DNA of 64,000 bases from Desulfovibrionaceae bacterium (GTDB lineage Bacteria > Desulfobacterota > Desulfovibrionia > Desulfovibrionales > Desulfovibrionaceae): contig JAQVCS010000009.1 in assembly GCA_028689675.1 (NCBI GenBank), forward strand, positions 1 through 64,000, written 5' to 3'. The position numbers and the translations under genes were made by a program. The notes beneath the pieces were generated by a model that ran no database searches, was not told the origin of the DNA, and saw only the letters and a list, made by a program, of their open reading frames with translations. The stretch's first letter is position 1, and each line of letters starts with the position of its first letter. Shown here in pieces: positions 24,202 through 33,224 of this stretch.

Positions 24202-27200
24202 ATGAATACAGCACAGCCACAAAGCTCGGGCAGCCCCGCACCCAATACTTCCCCCAGCCCATCTTCAAGCCCTGCCACGCCGCCACAGCACAGCCCTGCC
24301 CGCCGCCCTTTTGCCCTTGTGCGCCTGCTTTTACGCGCCTGCCTCTGGCTTGGCCTACTGAGCAGCGTGCTGCTGGTGCTGGTACTGGGCTTTATTCGCA
24401 CAGAATATGGCGCAAACAGCGTGCGCACTGTAGCTGTTTCTGTTTTTGAATGGTTTGATATTGTTGGCTTAAAGCTGGAAATAGACAGCCTTTCTGGCCC
24501 CTTGCCCAATCAGCTACATGCGCAAGGTGTGCGTATGCGCGATAGCGAGGGCGTATGGCTGACTGTGGACAGCGTGCATGCCGAGCTAGACATTGCTTCT
24601 ACCCTGCAAGCCCTGCTGCATGGGCAATTGCTGGTGCATGGGCGGCTTGCCGCTGTGCGTGGTGCGCACATGATGCGCATACCCAACATTCCCAGCGAGC
24701 CAGCAGAGCAGCCCAGCACAGAAACAAGCATTCCCGAGCCCTTTACCCTGCTGCCCTCATGGCTGGTTATTCAGGTAGACAAGGCAGAGCTCTATGACCT
24801 TGAAACAGCGCCAGAAGTCAGCGCGCTGGGGCTGGCCGGGCATGTACAGGGTTCGCTGCGCCTTGAGGCATCGCGCGCCTATGCCCTGTTGGGGCTGGCT
24901 CTTGCCCCGCCAGAAAACAAAGCACACCTGCCCAAGACCCTAAGCCCCTTTGTACCACAGGACATTGCCAAGCAGTGGCCATTCCCCGCCAGCGAGGCTT
25001 TGCACAAGCAAATAGCCCCTATACAGGAAGAAAGCGCACCAGCCACCACCCCTGCGGCAGAACTGGCTGCGGCAACAGCACAACCTGCCGCCACAGCACA
25101 GCCTGAGCCAGCAAGGCAACCTGCCGCAACCGCCCAGCCACCAGCACAGGCCGTGCAGGGCATAGCCACAGGCAGCCTGCGCCTGTTGTGGGAAGGAACA
25201 CGCTATGGCCTGCAAGCCGATATCAGCGATGCCGCCTTTACTCCCAGCGCTGTTCCGCTGGCAGAGCAAGCCCAAATACATCTTGATGCACACTATATTC
25301 TGCCCCTTGTGCCCCCTGTGCCCACGCAGGGCATGCGCCTAGAGGTTCGCGCCACAGTGCAGGCCTTTGGGGCAGCACTGCCAGCAGCAGGAAGACAGAT
25401 GCAAGCGCATTTTTCAGGCTCGTATGATGGGCAAAGCCTGCTGCTAGGCCCTGCGCGCCTTAGCTCTGCCGACAAAGGGGCGGAATTTACCCTGCTGGGG
25501 GCTGGGGGCTATGCAGACCAAGGGCAGGGCTTTGCCCTTTCAGGAAAAGCACAGGAGCTGGCCTCATTTTTTGCTCTGTTTACAACACAAAAAGAAACAG
25601 CCCTTGCGGGCAAAGCAACCTTGTGCGCCTATATGGGCAGGGGGCGAGACTGGTGGCATGAAGCGCTGGACGGTGCAGACGAGCCTGCCGAGGCTGCCCA
25701 AAGCTGCCTCAGGCGCGGGGCAAACGTGCAGGGCAAGAACACGGCAGATAAACAACGTATTTTGTTTGAGTTTACCAGCCCCAGCCTGCATGTGGGCAAA
25801 GAAATAATCAGCGATATACATTTGCAAGGCAGCGCCACGGGCACAGGGCAAGCGCCCTTCAGCCCCTTGCTGCCTGCCAGCCTTGAGGGCTCGGTGCAAG
25901 TGCAAAGCAAAAATTTGCTTCAGGCTGGCGCTGTGGGCGTACACTCCCACTACAGTCTGCAATGGGATAAAGCAGGCCAAGCCCTATTGAATATACACGA
26001 GCTCAAGGCCAGCCTGCCCGGCATACAAGTGCAGGGCAATGCCGCCATTCAAGGCTATACAGAACAAGGCCTGCCCCTGCTTCAAGGAACGCTGCGCAGC
26101 ACTATTACAGATTGGAGCACGCTTGCCCGCCTTGGCAATTATGCTATGCAGGGCAAGGCCAGCAGCCTGCATGTGCAGGCCAGCACGAAAGACATGGTGC
26201 AAAATCTTGATTTTTCTGCTCAACTCGAGGGTTTTTCCAGCCCCGATGCTCGCATCAGCTCATTACATCTGGAAGCGCAGGGCAAGGATATATACAGCCT
26301 GCTGCAAGGAAAAACAAAACAGGGCGGTAACCTGAATGCCAAGCTGCACATGGGGGAAAGCGACCTTGCCGGCACAGCATGGCAGCAAGCAACAGGCCAA
26401 ATTCAATCACAAGGCGAAAACGCGCAGGGCAGCATAAGCGCACAGGGTATTGTGAATGTGCAGGTGCAGGCAAACTATTCCTTCAGCAAGCATAGCCTTG
26501 CTGTCACGCAATGCGATATTCTGCATGAGGACACGCTTTTGGGTAAGGCAGGGCTGCGCCTGAGCCAAACGGCACGTATTGATTTTACCGACGGCCTGCG
26601 CGTACATAATGTGCGTGTTGCGGCCTTACCCAAGGGCAGCCTGCACCTTGATGCTCTTTTTTCTGAAAAAAACCTGAGCCTGAACGCTACGTTGAGCGAG
26701 TTGCCCCTGCAAAGCCTGCGGCGCATTGTGGGCAATGTGCTGCCCGATGGCGACCTGAACGCCAGCGCCCAGCTGCATGGCACGGCACAAAGCCCTGCTG
26801 GCACGCTGAAGCTTACTGTGGAAAATATTCGTCAGCCAAGGGTAGGTACGCTGCTGCTTGCAGGAGAATTGCCGCAAAGCATCAGCATCAATGGCGTGCT
26901 GGCACGGGGCAACAAGGGGCATGCCCTAAAATTGCAGGCAGATATTGCTGGCCTGAGCAAGCGCGTGGGGGATAGTTTTACCGCGACAGCACACCTGCCT
27001 TTGCGCTTTAGCCCTGCCCCTGCCCTTGATATGCACAGCGCTGCGGCACTGGATATTTTTTGGCGTGGTGATGCACAAAGCCTATGGCATTACATCCCCC
27101 TACCGGGGCGAAATCTGCAAGGCAGGGTGCAGGCAGAAATGCATATGGCAGGTTCCCTTGCCCAGCCCCGCATCAAGGCGGCAGCCTACCTTGGCAAAGG

Positions 27201-28425
27201 GGTGTACACCGATTTATTGCTGGGGGTGAAATTACAAGATATTATGCTGGAAAGCCGCTATGATTCGCGTGGAGATTCCCTCTTGCGCTTGAGCGCTGGC
27301 GACACACGCGGGGGCAGGCTTATTATAAATGGAACAGTGCTGCGCGCCCCTCAGGCCAAAGGCCTGTTTGATATGGAGCATTTGCGCGTCAAGGCCAGCG
27401 GATTTATTGACAACCTGCGTCCCCTGCACCGTGATGATGTAAAAGCCACACTTTCAGGCGTGGTTGGCCTAGAGGGCGCTTTGGTGCGGCCGCATATTAC
27501 AGGCTCGCTCACATTGCAGGAGGTGTTTTATACCATCAAAGACTTTGGAGCACCTTCTGTAACCACGCTTGATAATGTATACACCGTGGCCAGCCGTGAG
27601 GAATGGAAGACCACATGCCCCAAACCCAATACCAGCATCGCAGTCAATGGCCCCACGCTGGATATGCAAGTGCAGGCACCAGGCAAAATTTTCATACGCG
27701 GCAAAGGTTTGAGCAGTGAATGGAAAACCAAGCTGCATATTTCTGGTGCTTTGGCACGCCCCGATATTGTCGGGGATGTGCAGCCTGTGCGCGGCACATT
27801 TGATATTTTGGGCAAAGAATTTACTTTCAAGCGTGGGGCTATTACCTTTTCGGGGGCATGGCCGCCAGTGCCCAGCCTTGATTTGGGCTTAGACTATGCC
27901 GCGCAGAATATCATTGCCGAAATTATGGTGCGCGGCTCTGCCACCAAGCCAAGGCTGGATTTGAGCAGTAAGCCCTCCATGCCGCGTGACGAAGTAATGG
28001 CGCAAATTCTTTTTGATAAAAATGCCAATGATTTAAATAGATTCCAATTGTTGCAGGCAGCCAATGCCGCAAGGCAGCTTGTAGAAGGTGGGCTGGGGGC
28101 ATTGGACATTTTAGATAAAACCCGCGACTTGCTGGGCTTTGAGGTGCTGCGACTAGGCAATAGCAATAGTGGTGCAGTAAAAAAACGCGCCCCGCAAGAT
28201 GCTTCGCTACAAAGCTCTGCCGAAAGTGAAAGCGAGAGCTCACCCACACTTGAGGCAGGAAAATACCTTTTTGATAATGTCTATGTGGGCGTGGAACAAG
28301 GCACTGGCGCGCAGGGGGATACTGCCGTGCGCGTTGATATTGACGTGCTGCCCAATGTTTCTGTTACTGGGCGCACTTCAAGCCAATCAAGCAGCGTGGG
28401 GGCAAACTGGAAAATGGATTATTAA
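24202..28425 (+). CDS. tamB: TamB, translocation and assembly module protein (DUF490)
   Basis: 1407 residues. One N-terminal transmembrane helix (about 45-65) is followed by a very long periplasmic beta-rich AsmA-like groove. The C-terminal DUF490 domain contains PDIVGDVQPVRGTFDILGKEF and DEVMAQILFDKNANDL. An Ala/Pro/Gln-rich low-complexity insert lies at about residues 278-318 (AATAQPAATAQPEPARQP). It spans the periplasm and partners TamA. The gene order tamA-tamB is the usual one. Confidence 0.9.
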   Translation: MNTAQPQSSGSPAPNTSPSPSSSPATPPQHSPARRPFALVRLLLRACLWLGLLSSVLLVLVLGFIRTEYGANSVRTVAVSVFEWFDIVGLKLEIDSLSGPLPNQLHAQGVRMRDSEGVWLTVDSVHAELDIASTLQALLHGQLLVHGRLAAVRGAHMMRIPNIPSEPAEQPSTETSIPEPFTLLPSWLVIQVDKAELYDLETAPEVSALGLAGHVQGSLRLEASRAYALLGLALAPPENKAHLPKTLSPFVPQDIAKQWPFPASEALHKQIAPIQEESAPATTPAAELAAATAQPAATAQPEPARQPAATAQPPAQAVQGIATGSLRLLWEGTRYGLQADISDAAFTPSAVPLAEQAQIHLDAHYILPLVPPVPTQGMRLEVRATVQAFGAALPAAGRQMQAHFSGSYDGQSLLLGPARLSSADKGAEFTLLGAGGYADQGQGFALSGKAQELASFFALFTTQKETALAGKATLCAYMGRGRDWWHEALDGADEPAEAAQSCLRRGANVQGKNTADKQRILFEFTSPSLHVGKEIISDIHLQGSATGTGQAPFSPLLPASLEGSVQVQSKNLLQAGAVGVHSHYSLQWDKAGQALLNIHELKASLPGIQVQGNAAIQGYTEQGLPLLQGTLRSTITDWSTLARLGNYAMQGKASSLHVQASTKDMVQNLDFSAQLEGFSSPDARISSLHLEAQGKDIYSLLQGKTKQGGNLNAKLHMGESDLAGTAWQQATGQIQSQGENAQGSISAQGIVNVQVQANYSFSKHSLAVTQCDILHEDTLLGKAGLRLSQTARIDFTDGLRVHNVRVAALPKGSLHLDALFSEKNLSLNATLSELPLQSLRRIVGNVLPDGDLNASAQLHGTAQSPAGTLKLTVENIRQPRVGTLLLAGELPQSISINGVLARGNKGHALKLQADIAGLSKRVGDSFTATAHLPLRFSPAPALDMHSAAALDIFWRGDAQSLWHYIPLPGRNLQGRVQAEMHMAGSLAQPRIKAAAYLGKGVYTDLLLGVKLQDIMLESRYDSRGDSLLRLSAGDTRGGRLIINGTVLRAPQAKGLFDMEHLRVKASGFIDNLRPLHRDDVKATLSGVVGLEGALVRPHITGSLTLQEVFYTIKDFGAPSVTTLDNVYTVASREEWKTTCPKPNTSIAVNGPTLDMQVQAPGKIFIRGKGLSSEWKTKLHISGALARPDIVGDVQPVRGTFDILGKEFTFKRGAITFSGAWPPVPSLDLGLDYAAQNIIAEIMVRGSATKPRLDLSSKPSMPRDEVMAQILFDKNANDLNRFQLLQAANAARQLVEGGLGALDILDKTRDLLGFEVLRLGNSNSGAVKKRAPQDASLQSSAESESESSPTLEAGKYLFDNVYVGVEQGTGAQGDTAVRVDIDVLPNVSVTGRTSSQSSSVGANWKMDY

Positions 28426-28811
28426 GCACCAGCAGGTACAAGCTAAGGCGGATGAGCATTGCACATACACACCTGCCCTGCACGCCTTTGCCCATAATGT
28501 TGTCCCCCCAAAGAGCCCAGAGCATGTTCATTTTAAAAATACGTTCACGGCTTAACGACAAAATAATACCGTATAAACTCCGCAAGAGAGATTTATTTCT
28601 CAATAAAGTATACTTTGTAAGTGTACCTGCGCTAGCCGCCGTCTGACTTGCCCTTATGCAACATAATTTATGGTAAACTGAGCTAGCCCACAAGAACAGT
28701 TTTACATTTTCCATTGAATTACGGAAATAAATCTACTATACTCCAACCTCCTTAACTATACTCTCCGCCTATTGTGAAAGCAAGGCGGTTACTGAGGAGG
28801 AAAAATCGCTC
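28426..28811. other. Intergenic region between tamB and the phage-like cluster
   Basis: 386 bp without a gene. It contains small dyads (GAGA-N8-TCTC near 28590, AAGTATACTT near 28607). Two copies of ACTATACTC (about 28735 and 28756) lie upstream of a GAGGAGG ribosome site. This is the likely promoter and control region of the Mor-like gene. Confidence 0.45.
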
Positions 28812-29381
28812 ATGTCTGATACGCTTCCCTCTTCTTCAGAAAAAAAGAAGCCAAAACTTGTCTACTCTGGCCGTTCCAGCAGCAGCACAAATAAAACCGC
28901 ACGCGATAAGGCCGCATGGGGCGATTGTTTGCGCAAGGCTGCTGCGCTGAAACAACAAAAAAGGCTTTTTTTATCAACCCTACCTGCGTCATTGCAAGAA
29001 ATTTGGGCTGCCCTGCATGATATTGCCCAAGTGGAAAAGCTGGTAAGTGCTTTTGGCGGCAGCACGCTGCGCATACCAGCCCAGCACATGCCCCCGCCCA
29101 ATGCTGCCCTGCGGCGCGTTATGGGCAAAGAGGCTCTTTTCAAACTCATGCAGCACTTTGGCGGCACTCTGCTCTATGTGCCACAATGCCGCCGTTTTTT
29201 TACACAGCATAAGCATACAATGATACGCCATGAATATTCACGCTGCCTTGCCAATGGCAGCAGTGCCTTTGCCGCTGAGCAAATGCTGGCGCTCAAGCAC
29301 AACCTTTCCAACCGCTGGGTGCGCAGCATTGTGAATAACAAAACACAAGGGGCTGGCAGAGCAGTGCAGCCTCAAGCCTGA
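28812..29381 (+). CDS. Mor-family transcription activator
   Basis: 189 residues with GAGGAGG upstream of ATG 28812. A basic N-terminus precedes a Mor-type core: EIWAALHDIAQVEKLVSAFGG, then GGTLLYVPQCRRFF, then IRHEYSRC, and finally an HTH LALKHNLSNRWVRSIV. Mor-family proteins activate middle or late phage promoters. It is first in the phage-like cluster and separated from the rest by a strong terminator, so it may be the switch for the structural genes (inference). Confidence 0.7.
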   Translation: MSDTLPSSSEKKKPKLVYSGRSSSSTNKTARDKAAWGDCLRKAAALKQQKRLFLSTLPASLQEIWAALHDIAQVEKLVSAFGGSTLRIPAQHMPPPNAALRRVMGKEALFKLMQHFGGTLLYVPQCRRFFTQHKHTMIRHEYSRCLANGSSAFAAEQMLALKHNLSNRWVRSIVNNKTQGAGRAVQPQA

Positions 29382-29433
29382 TAGCCAAGCCCAAACCAAG
29401 ACCAGCACGGGGCAAAATACTCTAATGCCCTGT

Positions 29434-29477
29434 AAAAGCAGCTTTTTTATGGCCAACGTCATAAAAAAGCTGCTTTT
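29434..29477 (+). terminator. 18-bp perfect hairpin terminator
   Basis: AAAAGCAGCTTTTTTATG pairs perfectly with CATAAAAAAGCTGCTTTT around an 8-nt loop and runs into T. It separates the Mor-like gene from the lysis and structural genes. Confidence 0.85.
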
Positions 29478-29625
29478 TTCTTATGCTTATACCAATAAAA
29501 TCGCTCTGTTAGGCTATTTAGCGCTGTCGGAAGGCAAGCCGTCCTCCTTTTTTCACTTTTTTTTGCATTGTGTCTTTGCGCAACAGAACAGGATGCGCCC
29601 ACACAAGTAACAAGGAGTGAACACA

Positions 29626-30306
29626 ATGAAGGCAGATTTTGCACAGGCTCATGAATTTACAGCCCACTGGGAAGGGGGCTTGAGCGACAACCCCGCTGAC
29701 CCTGGCGGGCTTACCAACCATGGTATTTCTTTGCGCTGGGTGCAAAGCCTTGTTGGCCTTGCCCGCAAAGAATGCCTTGCTGTTGCGCGCTCGTGCGATG
29801 GCTGCCCAGACAAAAACAGCCCACGCTGCCGCGCTGTGCAGGAGTATGACCTTGATATGGATGGCGATGTGGATGCCGATGACATACGCCGCTGCACCAA
29901 GGCTGAGGCCGCACGCCTTTTCAAAAAGCATTTTTGGGATGCCCTGCACTGCCAAAAGCTGCCCGCCCCTTTGGCCTTGGTGCTGTATGATTCGGCAGTA
30001 AATTTGGGCGCACCGCGTGCCACAAGCCTGCTGCAACAAAGCTGCAATGCTGTGGGCGAGGCCTTGCTGGATAACTTCACCCCCATTGCCGAAGACGGCT
30101 GCCTTGGCATGCGCACACGCGAGCTTGCACAGGCTTTAGACGAAGCCAACCTTGCATCCTATACAGCCCGCCGCCTTGTGCACCTGCGCGAGAAATTTTA
30201 CCAGCGGCTTGCCAGCAGCCGCCCTTCCATGTCTGTTTTTTTGCAGGGCTGGCGTAAACGCTGCCACGCCCTGCTGGACTATGTAGCCCAAAAGGAACGT
30301 GAATAA
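29626..30306 (+). CDS. Phage endolysin, GH108 N-acetylmuramidase with EF-hand-like loop
   Basis: 226 residues from ATG 29626 (AAGGAG 8 nt upstream). HWEGGLSDNPADPGGLTNHG at 14-33 is the GH108 active-site region, with catalytic Glu16. The C-terminal half is the peptidoglycan-binding part (YDSAVNLGAPRATSLLQ). Between them lies an insert with clustered Cys (50, 57, 60, 68, 90) and a canonical Ca-binding loop DLDMDGDVDADD (75-86). It presumably cleaves peptidoglycan for particle release. Its stop overlaps the holin start (TAATG). Confidence 0.85.
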   Translation: MKADFAQAHEFTAHWEGGLSDNPADPGGLTNHGISLRWVQSLVGLARKECLAVARSCDGCPDKNSPRCRAVQEYDLDMDGDVDADDIRRCTKAEAARLFKKHFWDALHCQKLPAPLALVLYDSAVNLGAPRATSLLQQSCNAVGEALLDNFTPIAEDGCLGMRTRELAQALDEANLASYTARRLVHLREKFYQRLASSRPSMSVFLQGWRKRCHALLDYVAQKERE

Positions 30307-30608
30307 TGTGGACTATGCTTTCTGCCTTAGCCTCTAAAATTGCCACCCGCCTTCTTCCCGACAAAGAAGAGCAGCGTGCCGCACAATGCGCCCTGAACAA
30401 ACAGGAATTGGACAATGCCCCTGTTTCACGCCTGCGCTTGTGGCGAGCCTTTTTGGGCTGGGTGCTCACATGGCTTTTTCTTTGGGAAGTGGCGGGCAGG
30501 CTGATTATCATTCCCCTATTTTTTGTTGACCTTTCACAGCACCTCCCCCCTTCGGCACTGGATCAAATTCTGACCTTGCTAATGGGCATGCTGGGCTTGG
30601 GTTGGTAA
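30306..30608 (+). CDS. Putative holin
   Basis: 100 residues, start coupled to the endolysin stop. A charged amphipathic N-terminus (RLLPDKEEQRAAQ) is followed by two hydrophobic segments (about 47-73 and 84-100). The size, membrane topology and position next to the endolysin resemble the holin-of-3TM family of phages and gene transfer agents. The call rests mainly on context. Confidence 0.65.
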   Translation: MWTMLSALASKIATRLLPDKEEQRAAQCALNKQELDNAPVSRLRLWRAFLGWVLTWLFLWEVAGRLIIIPLFFVDLSQHLPPSALDQILTLLMGMLGLGW

Positions 30609-30609
30609 T

Positions 30610-30843
30610 ATGGCCTGCCGCAAAAAACAGCCACTGCTGACCACGTTGGAAAAAAGGCTTGAACGCCTGACGCAAGGCCTAGACTGTGCCGAAGTAACAG
30701 ACAAAAGCATTGAAATTGTAAAAGAAATCAAAGAATTGAGCGCCATACTCAAGAACTTGCGCGAAGCACAGCCAAGCGAAGATGGCACAACAAGCGTGTG
30801 CCTTGTGTGGGGCGGCGAAAACAAAACAGCATCAACTGAGTAA
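30610..30843 (+). CDS. Small phage protein upstream of terminase
   Basis: 77 residues, helical and charged (LEKRLERLTQGLD, IEIVKEIKELSAILKNLRE), starting 1 nt after the holin stop. It stands where a small terminase subunit or packaging accessory often lies, but it has no HTH that I can see. Function unknown. Confidence 0.6.
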   Translation: MACRKKQPLLTTLEKRLERLTQGLDCAEVTDKSIEIVKEIKELSAILKNLREAQPSEDGTTSVCLVWGGENKTASTE

Positions 30844-30866
30844 GAAGCCTTAGGTACAGGAATATC

Positions 30867-32159
30867 ATGAAAACTATTGCCCTGCCCTATATGCCGCGCC
30901 CTTTGCAGCACCAATTTCATCAAGAGCGCACACGCTTTTGTGTCATGCTCTGCCACAGGCGCTTTGGCAAAACCGTTGCCGCTACCAATGACCTTATACG
31001 CGAAGCTGTGCGGGCAGGCAAAGCGGATTGGCGCGCGGCCTATGCAGCCCCCTATGTGGGGCAGGCAAAAGCTATTGCATGGGATTATTTACGCTATTTT
31101 GCGGCCGCCATACCCGGCACACGTTTTCATGAAACAGAATTACGCTGCGACTTTGCCACAGGTGCGCGCATTCGCCTGTATGGTGTGGATAATGCCCATG
31201 CCTTGCGTGGCCTGTATCTGGATGATTTAGTGCTGGATGAACCAGCCGATATGCCGCGCGAAGTGTGGTCACAAATTTTACGGCCTGCATTAGCCGACAG
31301 GCAAGGGCGGGCACTCTTTATCGGCACGCCCAATGGCACAGAAAATTTGTTGCATGACGTGTGGGAGTATGCAGGCAAAAAAGACAACGCAGCGTGGTCA
31401 CGCTTTTGCTTTCGCGCTTCGCAAACAGGCTACTTGCCACAGGCAGAGCTTGATGCGGCGCGCGCGGCCATGACGCCAGAAGAATATGCACAGGAATTTG
31501 AATGCTCTTTTGCCGCGGCCGTGCGCGGGGCATATTATGCCAGCCTGCTTGAACGCGCAGAGCAAGAGCAGCGCATAGGCGCTGTGCCGCACAATCCTTC
31601 CCTGCCAGTGCACACCGCGTGGGATTTAGGCATGGATGATGCCACCAGCATCTGGTTTTTTCAGGTCTTGCCCTCGGGCGCATGGGCTTTTCTTGATTTT
31701 TACTCCTGCAGCGGAGAAGGCTTGGCGCATTATGCCAGCATTGTGCAGGAAAAAGCCCAGCGCTGCCACTATGTGTATGGCAAGCACATAGCCCCACACG
31801 ATATTCAGGTGCGCGAGCTGGGCACAGGCATCAGCCGCTTTGCCTGTGCCGCACAACTGGGCATACGCTTTGATGTAGCGCCGCGCCTGCCTCTGCATGA
31901 TGGTATTGATGCTGTGCGCCGAGCCCTGCCGCGCTGCTGGTTTGATGCACAGGGCTGTGCCGCTGGCTTGCAGGCATTACGCAATTACCGCCGCATTTGG
32001 CAGCCGCGCGAGCAGATCTTTACCGCACGCCCCCAGCACGATTGGACAAGCCATGCGGCCGACGCCCTGCGCTATGCCCTTACAGGCTTTCGCCCTGCCT
32101 CACAAGAACGCGGCATACGGCAGGCGCGCACACAGTATGCTCTTTTTGGTTCTTTGTAG
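30867..32159 (+). CDS. Terminase large subunit
   Basis: 430 residues. Packaging ATPase: Walker A variant CHRRFGKT (29-36), Walker B LVLDEPAD (121-128), coupling motif IGTPNG (152-157). RNase H-like nuclease: WDLGMDD with Asp253, later PHDIQVRE and WTSHAADALRYAL, placing further acidic residues. It pumps DNA into the procapsid. All key residues look intact, so this gene is not decayed. Confidence 0.92.
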   Translation: MKTIALPYMPRPLQHQFHQERTRFCVMLCHRRFGKTVAATNDLIREAVRAGKADWRAAYAAPYVGQAKAIAWDYLRYFAAAIPGTRFHETELRCDFATGARIRLYGVDNAHALRGLYLDDLVLDEPADMPREVWSQILRPALADRQGRALFIGTPNGTENLLHDVWEYAGKKDNAAWSRFCFRASQTGYLPQAELDAARAAMTPEEYAQEFECSFAAAVRGAYYASLLERAEQEQRIGAVPHNPSLPVHTAWDLGMDDATSIWFFQVLPSGAWAFLDFYSCSGEGLAHYASIVQEKAQRCHYVYGKHIAPHDIQVRELGTGISRFACAAQLGIRFDVAPRLPLHDGIDAVRRALPRCWFDAQGCAAGLQALRNYRRIWQPREQIFTARPQHDWTSHAADALRYALTGFRPASQERGIRQARTQYALFGSL

Positions 32160-32186
32160 CAAAGCCCACCGCGGTAAGGAGACAGT

Positions 32187-32684
32187 ATGCACTTTCACTA
32201 TTATGAGCCACACACGCAGGCCTTGCGGGATAAACCATTCTACCTCATGCGCGAACAAGGGCTACTGCCCTATGCCATGAGCTCGCTTGCCCACCCCACG
32301 CTTGCGCTCTGGCGCAGCATTACGGCCAAAGAACAGGGGCACTTGCTGCTGTGTGAAGACGACAAGGGGCTTATGCTTGGCTGTGCCCTGTTCACTCCCT
32401 TTCGCGGGCGTGTGTGGGAATGTGATGTAACAGGCTTTCGTGCTGGTTTTGCCCATGCCGTGCCTATGGCACAAGGCGGCATGGCATGGGCATTTGAACA
32501 TCTGGATTGTGCGGCTTTACTCAGCCTGTGCCCGTACCCCAACCGCCACGCATGGCGCATTGCCCCTGCCTGTGGCTTCATACTGCGCGGCATTTTGCCC
32601 TATGCCCTGTGGTGGGCAGCAAAAGAGCGCTTTGTGCCCGCACTTGAGCTGGTGGCAAGCCAGCACAGCCTTGAGCAAGCGTAG
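32187..32684 (+). CDS. GNAT-like/DUF2824-type phage virion protein
   Basis: 165 residues; AAGGAG before ATG 32187. A GNAT-like layout is visible (EQGHLLLCEDDKGLMLGC, then WAFEHLDCAALLSLCPYPNRHAWRIAPACGF), similar in place and shape to T7 gp13/P22-like accessory proteins. These assist assembly of short-tailed virions rather than acetylating. The assignment is tentative. Confidence 0.5.
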   Translation: MHFHYYEPHTQALRDKPFYLMREQGLLPYAMSSLAHPTLALWRSITAKEQGHLLLCEDDKGLMLGCALFTPFRGRVWECDVTGFRAGFAHAVPMAQGGMAWAFEHLDCAALLSLCPYPNRHAWRIAPACGFILRGILPYALWWAAKERFVPALELVASQHSLEQA

Positions 32685-32815
32685 CATGCGTATGCGCAAA
32701 GGCAATAAATTTGCCCGCCTACGCACAGCCCAACACAGCACAAGCCCTGTTTCTATGCCTGAAGGCAAAAGGCTTTTTCATGTCATACCAGAGCATTTTT
32801 GCCTTGAAATTACCC

Positions 32816-32965
32816 TAGGGCGTGTTCACACTACGTTCTTTTGCCCTCGGTCGGCGTCAGACTTCGGCTTGTATTTCGGGTTAGTACCATAAGAGTACAC
32901 TCCCTGCATACAGGCCTCGTCTTCCTTGCCAGCGAACAAAATTCCTGTCGCGTGAATACGCCCTA
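32816..32965 (+). mobile_element. MITE-like element, copy 1
   Basis: 150 bp bounded by TA-GGGCGTGTTCACACTAC and an imperfect inverse ending in CGCCC-TA. The interior (GTTCTTTTGCCC, CGTCAGACTTCGGCTTGTATTTCGG, CTCCCTGCATACAGGCC, CCTTGCCAGCGAACAAAATTCC) is shared with the other three copies. It encodes nothing and lies between the GNAT-like gene and the small glycine-rich protein gene, ending 24 bp before that start. Confidence 0.8.
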
Positions 32966-32989
32966 AGCAAACAACAAAAGGAGAACAGT

Positions 32990-33202
32990 ATGGGATTTGG
33001 AGGAGGTGGCAGCAGCACTGCGCCAGTAGTAACACCAGCGCCCAAAGCAGAAGTAACCAAACCTGTTACCGCTGCGGCCACGGCAGCCCGTAACCAGCAA
33101 AAGAATAAAGCTGCCAAAGCGGCGGGCATTCAGGGCAGCATTTTGGCAAAACCCTTGTCGGATGCTGGCCAGCTTTTGGGCAAAACGCTGCTGGGGGCAT
33201 AG
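32990..33202 (+). CDS. Small Gly/Ala-rich phage structural-cluster protein
   Basis: 70 residues with AAAGGAG 7 nt upstream. MGFGGGGSS start, Ala/Lys-rich middle, and SILAKPLSDAGQLLGKTLLGA end. Similar short proteins lie just before portal genes in T7-like and related podoviral clusters. The precise role is unknown. Confidence 0.6.
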   Translation: MGFGGGGSSTAPVVTPAPKAEVTKPVTAAATAARNQQKNKAAKAAGIQGSILAKPLSDAGQLLGKTLLGA

Positions 33203-33224
33203 CATACAGAATGAGGAAACAGCC

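Noticed and set aside
32826..33035. Small frames within the MITE copies (for example CMQGVYSY and ASDFGLYFG translations)
   Set aside because: They recur only because the DNA repeat recurs. They have no starts with ribosome sites and frames differ in length between copies.
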